A stretch of 18,516 bases of DNA from Nocardioides sp. (GTDB taxonomy: Bacteria > Actinomycetota > Actinomycetes > Propionibacteriales > Nocardioidaceae). Made by a program: the position numbers and the translations under genes. Positions within the stretch are counted from its first letter, which is position 1; every line of letters begins with the position of its first letter. Shown one piece after another: positions 1 through 5,395 of this stretch. The stretch lies in NCBI RefSeq assembly GCF_030150155.1, contig NZ_JASLGR010000042.1, positions 1 through 18,516 of the forward strand, read 5' to 3'. The notes beneath the pieces were generated by a model. The model saw nothing but the letters and a program-made list of their open reading frames with translations, was not told the DNA's origin and did no database searches.

Positions 1-46
1 GAACCGGCGGAAAGTCACAGCTGGAGCTGTGACTTTCCGCCGGTTC
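1..46. repeat. Perfect 22-bp inverted repeat with a 2-nt centre (very long hairpin)
   Basis: Bases 1-22 and 25-46 are exact reverse complements, separated only by GG at 23-24. The arms run from GAACCGGCGG through AAAGTCAC to AGCT. The left arm begins at the first base of the window, so the palindrome may extend further left. It lies downstream of the minus-strand gene ending at 109. It could end that transcript, but there is no T-run, and the near-zero loop suits a cruciform or repeat element better. The right arm is also the first unit of the 32-bp-period array. Confidence 0.85.
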
Positions 47-112
47 GGCGTTCTGCGGGCGTTACTTTCCCCACGTTCACCGGGTGTGTGGGGTTACTTT
101 CCCCAAGTTCAC
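29..112. repeat. Three-copy 20-bp motif with a 32-bp period
   Basis: Related 20-mers begin at 29, 61 and 93, exactly 32 bp apart. The copies at 61-80 and 93-112 read GTTACTTTCCCCAmGTTCAC and differ at one base. The copy at 29 (GTGACTTTCC then GCCGGTTC) matches at about 14 of 20 positions and forms the right arm of the hairpin. The 12-bp spacers are unrelated. The third copy runs over the stop codon of the minus-strand gene ending at 109. No mobile-element gene is adjacent within the window. Confidence 0.75.
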
Positions 113-618
113 AGGAAGGGGTTGGGCAGCGCGCCCGGCAGCCCGGCGAGCAGCTCGCGGGCCTGGGCGGCGACCTTGTGCTCGACCAGCACCTCGTACT
201 TCGTCGCCACCACCTGGGTGATCGAGGAGAAGTCGCGCTGGCCCCGGGTCGCCATGTAGCCCGCCAGTGCCCAGATCACACCGAACGCCGCACCGAAGAG
301 CATCGTCGAGGCGATCTGGCCCAGGGCGTTGCCGCTGGTGAAGAGGGTGAACAGGATGCCGACGAAGAGACCCAGCCAGAGGCCGCTGAGCAGGCCGCCC
401 AGCGCCACCCGCGGGGTGGTCAGCCGGCCGGTGACCCGCTCGAGCTGCTTGAGCTCGGTCCCGACGATCATGCAGTTCTGCACCGGGAACTCGTGGTCGG
501 AGAGGTAGTCCACCGTCTTCTGGGCCGAGGCGTAGTCGTCGTACGTCGCCAGCGACTGCGGAAACTGCAGCTTGAACTGGGCTGCGGCCAGGGCAGCCTG
601 GACATTCGGATTGCTCAT
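109..618 (-). CDS. Two-TM membrane protein with general-stress-protein (YflT/GSP17M-like) N-terminal domain
   Basis: A protein of 169 aa from the ATG at 618 (MSNPNVQAAL). A GTG at 651 would add 11 residues, but the shorter start resembles relatives I recall. Residues 20-65 (FPQSLATYDDYASAQKTVDY followed by DHEFPVQN) look like the alpha/beta domain of actinobacterial general stress protein 17M-like proteins. Two hydrophobic glycine-rich helices follow at about 71-93 and 102-122, then a short soluble tail. The likely location is the cytoplasmic membrane and the biochemical role is unknown. The gene diverges from purS across 84 bp. CAGACT lies 6 nt before the ATG, a weak leaderless -10 candidate with a C in the first position. 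The 3' end overlaps a repeat unit. Confidence 0.75.
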   Translation of the reverse strand: MSNPNVQAALAAAQFKLQFPQSLATYDDYASAQKTVDYLSDHEFPVQNCMIVGTELKQLERVTGRLTTPRVALGGLLSGLWLGLFVGILFTLFTSGNALGQIASTMLFGAAFGVIWALAGYMATRGQRDFSSITQVVATKYEVLVEHKVAAQARELLAGLPGALPNPFL

Positions 619-689
619 GGCTCCAGTCTGGCCCCTCGCGGCCCGAGCCACTAGCGCCTGCGGATGCGACCGGCTGCCGAGGCACGTTC

Positions 690-695
690 TAGACT
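690..695 (+). promoter_or_regulatory. Candidate leaderless -10 box (TAGACT) for purSQ
   Basis: TAGACT fits the actinobacterial TAnnnT -10 and ends exactly 7 nt before the purS ATG at 703, so transcription would begin at or next to the start codon. There is no convincing Shine-Dalgarno between it and the ATG and no clear -35. The same arrangement recurs before six other genes in this window. Confidence 0.55.
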
Positions 696-702
696 CACCG
701 CC

Positions 703-945
703 ATGCCTCGCATCGTCGTTGATGTCATGCCCAAGCCCGAGATTCTCGACCCCCAGGGCAAGGCCGTTCTCGGCGCGCTGCCCCGGCTCGGCTTCTCCGG
801 GGTGACCGAGGTCCGCCAGGGCAAGCGGTTCGAGCTGGAGGTCGCCGACACCTCGGCCGCCACGATCGCCGAGATCGAGAAGCTCGCCGAGACCTTCCTG
901 GCCAACACGGTCATCGAGAACTTCGTCGTGCGGATCGAAGCCTGA
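703..945 (+). CDS. purS: Phosphoribosylformylglycinamidine synthase subunit PurS
   Basis: An 80-aa protein starting MPRIVVDVMPKPEILDPQGK and ending ENFVVRIEA, the full length of a normal PurS. PurS is the small structural subunit of the three-part FGAR amidotransferase. It bridges PurQ and PurL and is needed for ammonia transfer in step 4 of purine synthesis. The frame stays open upstream to 664, but the ATG at 703 gives the conserved N-terminus and sits 7 nt after a TAGACT -10-like box. Its TGA overlaps the purQ ATG by one base, so the two are co-transcribed and probably translationally coupled. Confidence 0.95.
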   Translation: MPRIVVDVMPKPEILDPQGKAVLGALPRLGFSGVTEVRQGKRFELEVADTSAATIAEIEKLAETFLANTVIENFVVRIEA

Positions 946-1622
946 TGAAGGTCGGAGTCATCACCTTCCCGGGCACGCTCGACGACGTCGACGCTGCTCG
1001 GGCGGTCCGCCTCACCGGCAACGAGCCGGTCTCGCTGTGGCACGGCGACCACGACCTGCAGGGCGTCGACGCCGTCATCCTGCCGGGCGGTTTCTCCTAC
1101 GGCGACTACCTGCGTTGCGGTGCGATCAGCCGGTTCGCCCCGATCATGACCGAGGTCATCGAGGGCGCGAACAAGGGCATGCCCGTGCTCGGCATCTGCA
1201 ACGGCTTCCAGATCCTGGTCGAGTCGCACCTGCTCCCCGGCGGCCTGCTGATGAACGACCACCTCAAGTTCATCTGCCGCGACCAGACCCTGCGGATCGA
1301 GAACGCGACCACCCCGTGGACCTCGGCGTACGAGCACGGTCAGGAGATCGTCGTACCGCTGAAGAACGGTGAGGGCCAGTTCCAGGCCGACGCCGAGACC
1401 ATCGCGCGGCTGGAGGGCGAGGGCCGGATCGTGGCCCGCTACGTCGGGATGAACCCCAACGGCTCGGTCAACGACATCGCCGGCATCACCAACGAGCGCG
1501 GCAACGTGGTCGGCCTGATGCCGCACCCCGAGCACGCGGTCGAGGAGCTCACCGGCTCCGGCACCGACGGCGCCGGCTTCTTCACCAGCCTGGCCGGCTT
1601 CGTCGCCTCGGCGCTCAGCTGA
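945..1622 (+). CDS. purQ: Phosphoribosylformylglycinamidine synthase glutaminase subunit PurQ
   Basis: A 225-aa class I glutamine amidotransferase. It hydrolyses glutamine and passes ammonia to PurL. The nucleophile is Cys85 in VLGICNGFQ, and the rest of the triad is His194 and Glu196 in LMPHPEH. The oxyanion segment ILPGGFSYGDYLRCGA at residues 45-60 is intact. The length is normal for stand-alone PurQ. The start overlaps the purS stop by one base. In many actinobacteria purL follows directly; here purL is about 3.8 kb away, beyond three unrelated genes. A strong hairpin follows the stop codon, so this two-gene operon probably ends here. Confidence 0.97.
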   Translation: MKVGVITFPGTLDDVDAARAVRLTGNEPVSLWHGDHDLQGVDAVILPGGFSYGDYLRCGAISRFAPIMTEVIEGANKGMPVLGICNGFQILVESHLLPGGLLMNDHLKFICRDQTLRIENATTPWTSAYEHGQEIVVPLKNGEGQFQADAETIARLEGEGRIVARYVGMNPNGSVNDIAGITNERGNVVGLMPHPEHAVEELTGSGTDGAGFFTSLAGFVASALS

Positions 1623-1652
1623 CCTCGGCAGCCCGCCTGCCTCAGACACCGA

Positions 1653-1692
1653 ACGGGCCCCGGCTCTCACGATCGTGAGAACCGGGGCCCGT
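1653..1692. terminator. Strong hairpin between convergent purQ and the DUF1906 gene
   Basis: The arms ACGGGCCCCGG (1653-1663) and CCGGGGCCCGT (1682-1692) are exact complements. Between them, after a C/A mismatch, the 16-mer TCTCACGATCGTGAGA is itself a perfect palindrome, giving an almost continuous 19-bp stem. It lies 30 nt after the purQ stop and 40 nt beyond the stop of the convergent gene ending at 1733, so it probably terminates both transcripts. There is no T-tract, as is common for actinobacterial terminators. Confidence 0.8.
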
Positions 1693-1732
1693 CGTCGTCG
1701 GTGGGTTCGTCCGCCTGCGCGCTGCGGGTCGC

Positions 1733-3184
1733 TCAGCGGCGACCGGCCTGCAGCGCACGCCACTCGGTGACGCCGAACGGCTTGCCGGTGGGCAGCCCGA
1801 CCTTCGCCCGCCAGGCGCGCAGCGCCCGCAGCGAGGTCTTGTTGAACGAGCCGGTGATCTGCAGGCCGAGCTGCTTGTTCGCGGCGTTGAGGGCACGCTG
1901 CACGTCGCGGACCCGGGAGCCGGTGGTCGTGGCCTGGAGCGTCGGGCGCGAGCCCTTGGCCAGCAGCCACATCCACTGCTTCGCGGTCCACAGCGTGTTG
2001 ACCGCCATCCCGTGGTTCTTGCGCCAGAGCCTGACGAAGGCCTGCGTCTCAGCCGTGTACGTCGACGTGACCGGGCCCCGGTAGATCGTCCGCTCCCGCA
2101 GCAGGCAGGTCAGGGCCGCGACGGCGTCCTTGCGCGGGGTGAAGGTGGCGGTCGGCTTGCGCACCAGCGGGTACAGGGCGAGGTCGACCTTCACCCCGCC
2201 GCAGTGCCTCTCCGCGGCCGCCGTGGTCGGAGCGGTCGTCGCGGGGGAGGGCGCCTTCGTCGGAGCCGCGGCGGTGGTGGCCGGCTTCGGCGTGCTGGTC
2301 GCCGGCGGTGCCGCCAGCGCCAGGTAGTTGCGGTCGATGTTGATCGTCACGCCGCCGTAGGTCTCGTTGTGGCCGCCCTGGAACTGCTTGATCCGGGAGC
2401 CCTGCCAGCCGGCGTCGGAGAGGTAGTCGGTGGCGCTGGTGTTCGCCTTGCCGTCGTACCGCGCCAGCCAGAGCACGTCGGGGAGGGTGATGCCGGCGGT
2501 CCGGTTCACCCGGGCGGCCTCGATCATCTTGATCCCGGAGCCGGCGCTGGAGTAGAAACCGGCGCGGTAGCCCAGCGCCTTGACCCGGGCGTTCCAGGCA
2601 GAGACGAAGCGCAGGGCCGACTCGCGGCAGGCGGTGTTGGTGTAGGTGAAGCCCTCGAGGTCGTAGAACAGGGTGCTCCCGGGGACGATGCCGAGTGACT
2701 TGGCGTCCGCGACGGACTTGGTGCCCTCGGTGGTGCCCTGGGCCGAGGCCTTGGCGTAGGTGCCGGTGGCGGTCGCGCTGATCTTGAAGTCGTCCTTGTA
2801 GCGCGGGAACCGCGGCTGGCAGGAGGCCTGCGGGCCGAGCACGATCGGGAGCAGGTGCCACCCCTGGGCCAGCTGGGTGGAGACCCAGGTGGAGTTGAGG
2901 TAGGTCTGCGAGCGGCAGGCCCGGGAGTCACCCGAGACGTAGATGCCGACGGCCTTGAACGGGCTCTTGGCCCGCCATGCGTCCATCGCTGACTGCTTCG
3001 GCGCCTGGCACTGGTCGAAGCCGAGGCCGGTGAAGGCCCGGGGCGTGACCGGGTTAGCGGCGGTGGTGCGAGCCGTGTCGTTGCGGACCTGGGGCAGCAC
3101 CAGGAAGACCACCGCGAGGGCGATCACCGTGGCTGCGATCAGCAACGTGCGTGGATGGAGCAGGGCGGGCCTGACCTGGAACAT
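1733..3184 (-). CDS. Membrane-anchored DUF1906 glycoside-hydrolase-like protein with peptidoglycan-binding repeats
   Basis: A 483-aa exported protein. Residues 11-32 form one hydrophobic segment after a short basic N-terminus (signal anchor or uncleaved signal). Residues 50-292 match the DUF1906 (Rv2525c-like) glycoside-hydrolase-like TIM-barrel domain: it opens FTGLGFDQC, carries the acidic strand end TLFYDLEGF and ends near GGVTINIDRNYLA. An Ala/Thr/Pro linker (about 293-327) leads to two peptidoglycan-binding-type repeats (about 330-395 and 405-480). The likely site is the cell envelope, with a role in wall binding or turnover; catalytic activity is not shown for many family members. The gene lies 49 bp downstream of the MFS gene on the same strand, but a TAAAGT box 6 nt before its ATG suggests its own promoter. 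Confidence 0.85.
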   Translation of the reverse strand: MFQVRPALLHPRTLLIAATVIALAVVFLVLPQVRNDTARTTAANPVTPRAFTGLGFDQCQAPKQSAMDAWRAKSPFKAVGIYVSGDSRACRSQTYLNSTWVSTQLAQGWHLLPIVLGPQASCQPRFPRYKDDFKISATATGTYAKASAQGTTEGTKSVADAKSLGIVPGSTLFYDLEGFTYTNTACRESALRFVSAWNARVKALGYRAGFYSSAGSGIKMIEAARVNRTAGITLPDVLWLARYDGKANTSATDYLSDAGWQGSRIKQFQGGHNETYGGVTINIDRNYLALAAPPATSTPKPATTAAAPTKAPSPATTAPTTAAAERHCGGVKVDLALYPLVRKPTATFTPRKDAVAALTCLLRERTIYRGPVTSTYTAETQAFVRLWRKNHGMAVNTLWTAKQWMWLLAKGSRPTLQATTTGSRVRDVQRALNAANKQLGLQITGSFNKTSLRALRAWRAKVGLPTGKPFGVTEWRALQAGRR

Positions 3185-3187
3185 GAC

Positions 3188-3213
3188 GTGACTTTAACCT
3201 CAGAAGTCACTTC
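3188..3213 (-). promoter_or_regulatory. Leaderless -10 box overlapped by an inverted repeat, upstream of the DUF1906 gene
   Basis: Read on the minus strand, TAAAGT (3196-3191) ends 6 nt before the ATG at 3184. GTGACTT at 3188-3194 and AAGTCAC at 3204-3210 form a perfect 7-bp inverted repeat with a 9-bp spacer that covers this -10. A second small palindrome, GAAGTCACTTC (3203-3213), overlaps its right half. The layout suits a repressor operator, but no cognate regulator can be assigned. The upstream MFS gene ends at 3234, so this is nearly the whole intergenic gap. Confidence 0.45.
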
Positions 3214-3233
3214 AGCCCCAGGTTTCGCGTCCG

Positions 3234-4658
3234 TCAGGCGGTCTCGAAGGCCGGGCCGGGGCGCCGGATCACCAGGCTCAGAGCCGCCAGGGCGCCGATC
3301 CCGATCAGCACCACCGCGGCGGTGTAGCCGGCCCGGGCGCCGTCGATGAAGCTCACCGACTGGTGCGAGGCGTAGACGCTGGTCACGATCGCGAAGCCGA
3401 TCGCCCCGCCGAGCTGCTGGGTGGTCTGCAGCAGGCCCGAGGCGGAGCCGGCGTGCTCGGGCTCGACCCCGGTCAGGACGAGACCGGTCATCGGCATCAT
3501 GGCCAGCCCGATCGCCGTACCGCCGAGGAGGAGCGAGGGCATGATCGACCAGTACCCGGCCCCGTGGCCGAGGGTGGCCAGGTGGGCGAACGAGGCGATC
3601 CCGAGCAGCATCCCGGCCAGGATCATCCGGGCGTGACCGAAGCGGGCGACCAGCTGCGGGGTGAACCGCGACAGCGTGAAGATCGACAGCGGCCACGGCA
3701 GGAAGCCGAACCCGGCCTGGATCGGGCTCAGGGCGAGGTGGTCCTCCAGGAACTGCACGGTGACGAAGAAGACGCCGAGCATCGAGCCGAAGAGCGAGAC
3801 CGAGGCGACCAGGGTCGCCACCCGGCGCCGGTTGCGCAGCAGGGCCGGACGCAGCAGCGGGTGCGGGTGGCGCTGCTCGGTGAGGACCAGCAGGGCGAAC
3901 AGTGCCAGGGCCAGGGCGATCCCGCCGAGGGTGGCGGCGCTGGTCCAGCCCCACTCGGGGGCCTTGACCAGGGTGAAGACCAGGGCGACGGCGCCACCGG
4001 TGGCCGAGACCGCGCCGACCAGGTCGAAGCGGCCGTGGCGACGCGGGGTCTCGCCGATCAGGCGGGGGACCACGGCCAGCACGAGCAGGCCGACGGGGAC
4101 GTTGACGAACATGGTCCAGCGCCACGAGATCGCCTCGGTGAGGATGCCGCCGAGGATGAGGCCGAGTCCGCCACCGCCCGAGGAGACGGCGGTGAAGGCG
4201 GCCAGGGCACGGTTGCGGGCGGCCTCGGTGCCGGCGTTGGTGGTGATCAGGGCGAGCACGCTGGGGGCGGCGAGCGCCGCACCGACACCCTGCAGGGCGC
4301 GGGAGGCGACCAGCATGGTCGGGTTGACCGCCAGTCCGCCGAGCAGGGAGAAGGTGGTGAAGACGGCCACGCCGAGCAGGAAGATCCGGCGCCGACCGAG
4401 GACGTCGCCGAGCCGCCCGCCGAGGAGCAGCAGGCCGCCGAAGGCGAGTGTGTAGGCGTTGAGCACCCACGACAGCGAGGCCGGGCCGAAGCCGAGCCAG
4501 GCGATGTCGGGGAGGGCGACGTTCACGATGGTGGCGTCGAGCACGAGCATGAGCTGGGCGAGGAGTACGAAGGCGAGGCCGACGGTCGAGGCGCGACCGG
4601 GCTGCGTCTGGCCACCGGCATCGGCCTGGTGGGCACGCGTGGGTGTGGAGACAGACAT
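3234..4658 (-). CDS. DHA2-family (EmrB/QacA-type) MFS drug/proton antiporter
   Basis: A 474-aa membrane protein with about 14 hydrophobic helices. The DHA2 signatures are LDATIVNVALP in TM1 (residues 40-50), motif A GGRLGDVLGRRR (80-91), a glycine-rich motif-C region (about 160-172) and SWRWTMFVNVPVG (178-190). It probably exports a hydrophobic toxic compound by proton antiport; the substrate cannot be read from sequence. AGGA lies 9 nt before the ATG. It diverges from a TetR gene across 144 bp dense in GGAGA inverted repeats, the standard arrangement for an exporter repressed by its neighbour. The first 25 residues are a polar tail. Confidence 0.9.
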   Translation of the reverse strand: MSVSTPTRAHQADAGGQTQPGRASTVGLAFVLLAQLMLVLDATIVNVALPDIAWLGFGPASLSWVLNAYTLAFGGLLLLGGRLGDVLGRRRIFLLGVAVFTTFSLLGGLAVNPTMLVASRALQGVGAALAAPSVLALITTNAGTEAARNRALAAFTAVSSGGGGLGLILGGILTEAISWRWTMFVNVPVGLLVLAVVPRLIGETPRRHGRFDLVGAVSATGGAVALVFTLVKAPEWGWTSAATLGGIALALALFALLVLTEQRHPHPLLRPALLRNRRRVATLVASVSLFGSMLGVFFVTVQFLEDHLALSPIQAGFGFLPWPLSIFTLSRFTPQLVARFGHARMILAGMLLGIASFAHLATLGHGAGYWSIMPSLLLGGTAIGLAMMPMTGLVLTGVEPEHAGSASGLLQTTQQLGGAIGFAIVTSVYASHQSVSFIDGARAGYTAAVVLIGIGALAALSLVIRRPGPAFETA

Positions 4659-4700
4659 GAGGGGAGATCCTGGTTCTGGCCCGATCGGGCCGAGTAGAGG

Positions 4701-4760
4701 TAATCTGGAGACGTTCTCCGCTTGGAGAAGAGATTAACGGAGACTGTCTCCGTTTAGCAA
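4701..4760. promoter_or_regulatory. TetR operator cluster and MFS promoter
   Basis: There are three inverted repeats sharing GGAGA half-sites. They are GGAGA-CGT-TCTCC (4707-4719), TTCTCC-GCTT-GGAGAA (4714-4729) and the 19-bp palindrome AACGGAGAC-T-GTCTCCGTT (4736-4754). On the minus strand, TTGCTA (4760-4755) and TAATCT (4736-4731) make a -35/-10 pair with an 18-bp spacer. That spacer (4737-4754) is almost exactly the 19-bp palindrome, so a bound repressor would block the MFS promoter. A plus-strand TAATCT (4701-4706) could serve tetR, but no -35 is visible. TetR as the ligand is inferred from position. Confidence 0.65.
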
Positions 4761-4802
4761 GGGTGACGTGCGCCTCAGTGGTGCACCCGGAAGGACGGGA
4801 CG

Positions 4803-5345
4803 ATGCGGGCCGACGCCGTACGCAACCGCGAGCGGATCATCGAGGCGGCGCGCGCCGTCTTCCGGGAGAAGGGCTACGACGCCCCGCTCGACGAGATCGC
4901 CCGTCGCGCCGAGGTCGGCCCCGGCACCCTCTACCGCCACTTCGCCACCCGCGAGGCACTGCACGACGCCGTGATGCAGGCCTGGGTCGACAACGTCACC
5001 AGCTCCAAGGAGAAGGTGCTCGCCTCGACCAACGAGGGCCGTGAGCTGCTGCTGGAGTGGCTGGAGACCTACGTCCGGCTGATCTCCTACAACAAGGGCA
5101 CCCCGGCCAAGCTGACCGCGGCGATCGACGACGCCAGCTCCCCGCTGGTGACCAAGTGCCAGGCGCTGCGCGAGGCCAACGAGGCGGTCCTGGGCCGGCT
5201 CGAAGGCGCCATGCGCAGCGACGTCAACCCGATCCAGGTGGTCAAGCTCGTCGGCGGCGTGGCCTCGATGGCCGACCAGTCGGAGATGGACGCGGCGGCG
5301 GTCCGTCCGCTGCTCGAGGTCGTGGCCGACGGCCTGCTCCGCTGA
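4803..5345 (+). CDS. TetR/AcrR-family transcriptional regulator
   Basis: A 180-aa regulator. The N-terminal TetR DNA-binding domain is clear: RIIEAARAVFREKGYDAPLD (11-30), then EIARRAEVGPGTLYRHFATREAL with its helix-turn-helix at about 28-47. The helical C-terminus (about 60-180) would bind the ligand and form the dimer. The C-terminal part resembles the type often annotated as SbtR-like, at lower confidence. AAGGA lies 7 nt before the ATG. It diverges from the DHA2 exporter, so it is most likely the repressor of that pump and of itself through the GGAGA palindromes at 4701-4760. It ends 50 bp before purL, and nothing suggests it controls purL. Confidence 0.92.
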   Translation: MRADAVRNRERIIEAARAVFREKGYDAPLDEIARRAEVGPGTLYRHFATREALHDAVMQAWVDNVTSSKEKVLASTNEGRELLLEWLETYVRLISYNKGTPAKLTAAIDDASSPLVTKCQALREANEAVLGRLEGAMRSDVNPIQVVKLVGGVASMADQSEMDAAAVRPLLEVVADGLLR

Positions 5346-5382
5346 GCACTGCCTCGGCTAAGGGATCGGCCCCTGTCTCGGC

Positions 5383-5388
5383 TAGATT
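5383..5388 (+). promoter_or_regulatory. Candidate leaderless -10 box (TAGATT) for purL
   Basis: TAGATT ends 7 nt before the purL GTG at 5396, the same motif and spacing seen before purS and purF. No Shine-Dalgarno precedes the GTG, and the 50-bp gap after tetR shows no terminator hairpin that I can see. Confidence 0.55.
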
Positions 5389-5395
5389 GAGCGCC

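Noticed and set aside
29..112. A CRISPR array, because of the regular 32-bp spacing.
   Set aside because: Only three units, 12-bp spacers far too short, a diverged first unit and no cas genes.
664..702. An earlier ATG for purS at 664.
   Set aside because: It would add 13 residues not typical of PurS and would place the start upstream of the TAGACT box.
651..1991. A 446-codon minus-strand frame over purSQ.
   Set aside because: It reads through the antisense of purS and purQ and a strong terminator hairpin, with no domain recognised.
3363..4697. A 444-codon open frame opposite the DHA2 transporter.
   Set aside because: Repetitive Gly/Glu/Asp composition, the usual complement of hydrophobic GC-rich codons.
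5057..5395. A 113-codon upstream extension of purL.
   Set aside because: It is tetR read in another frame and has no family similarity. Normal PurL sequence begins at the GTG at 5396.
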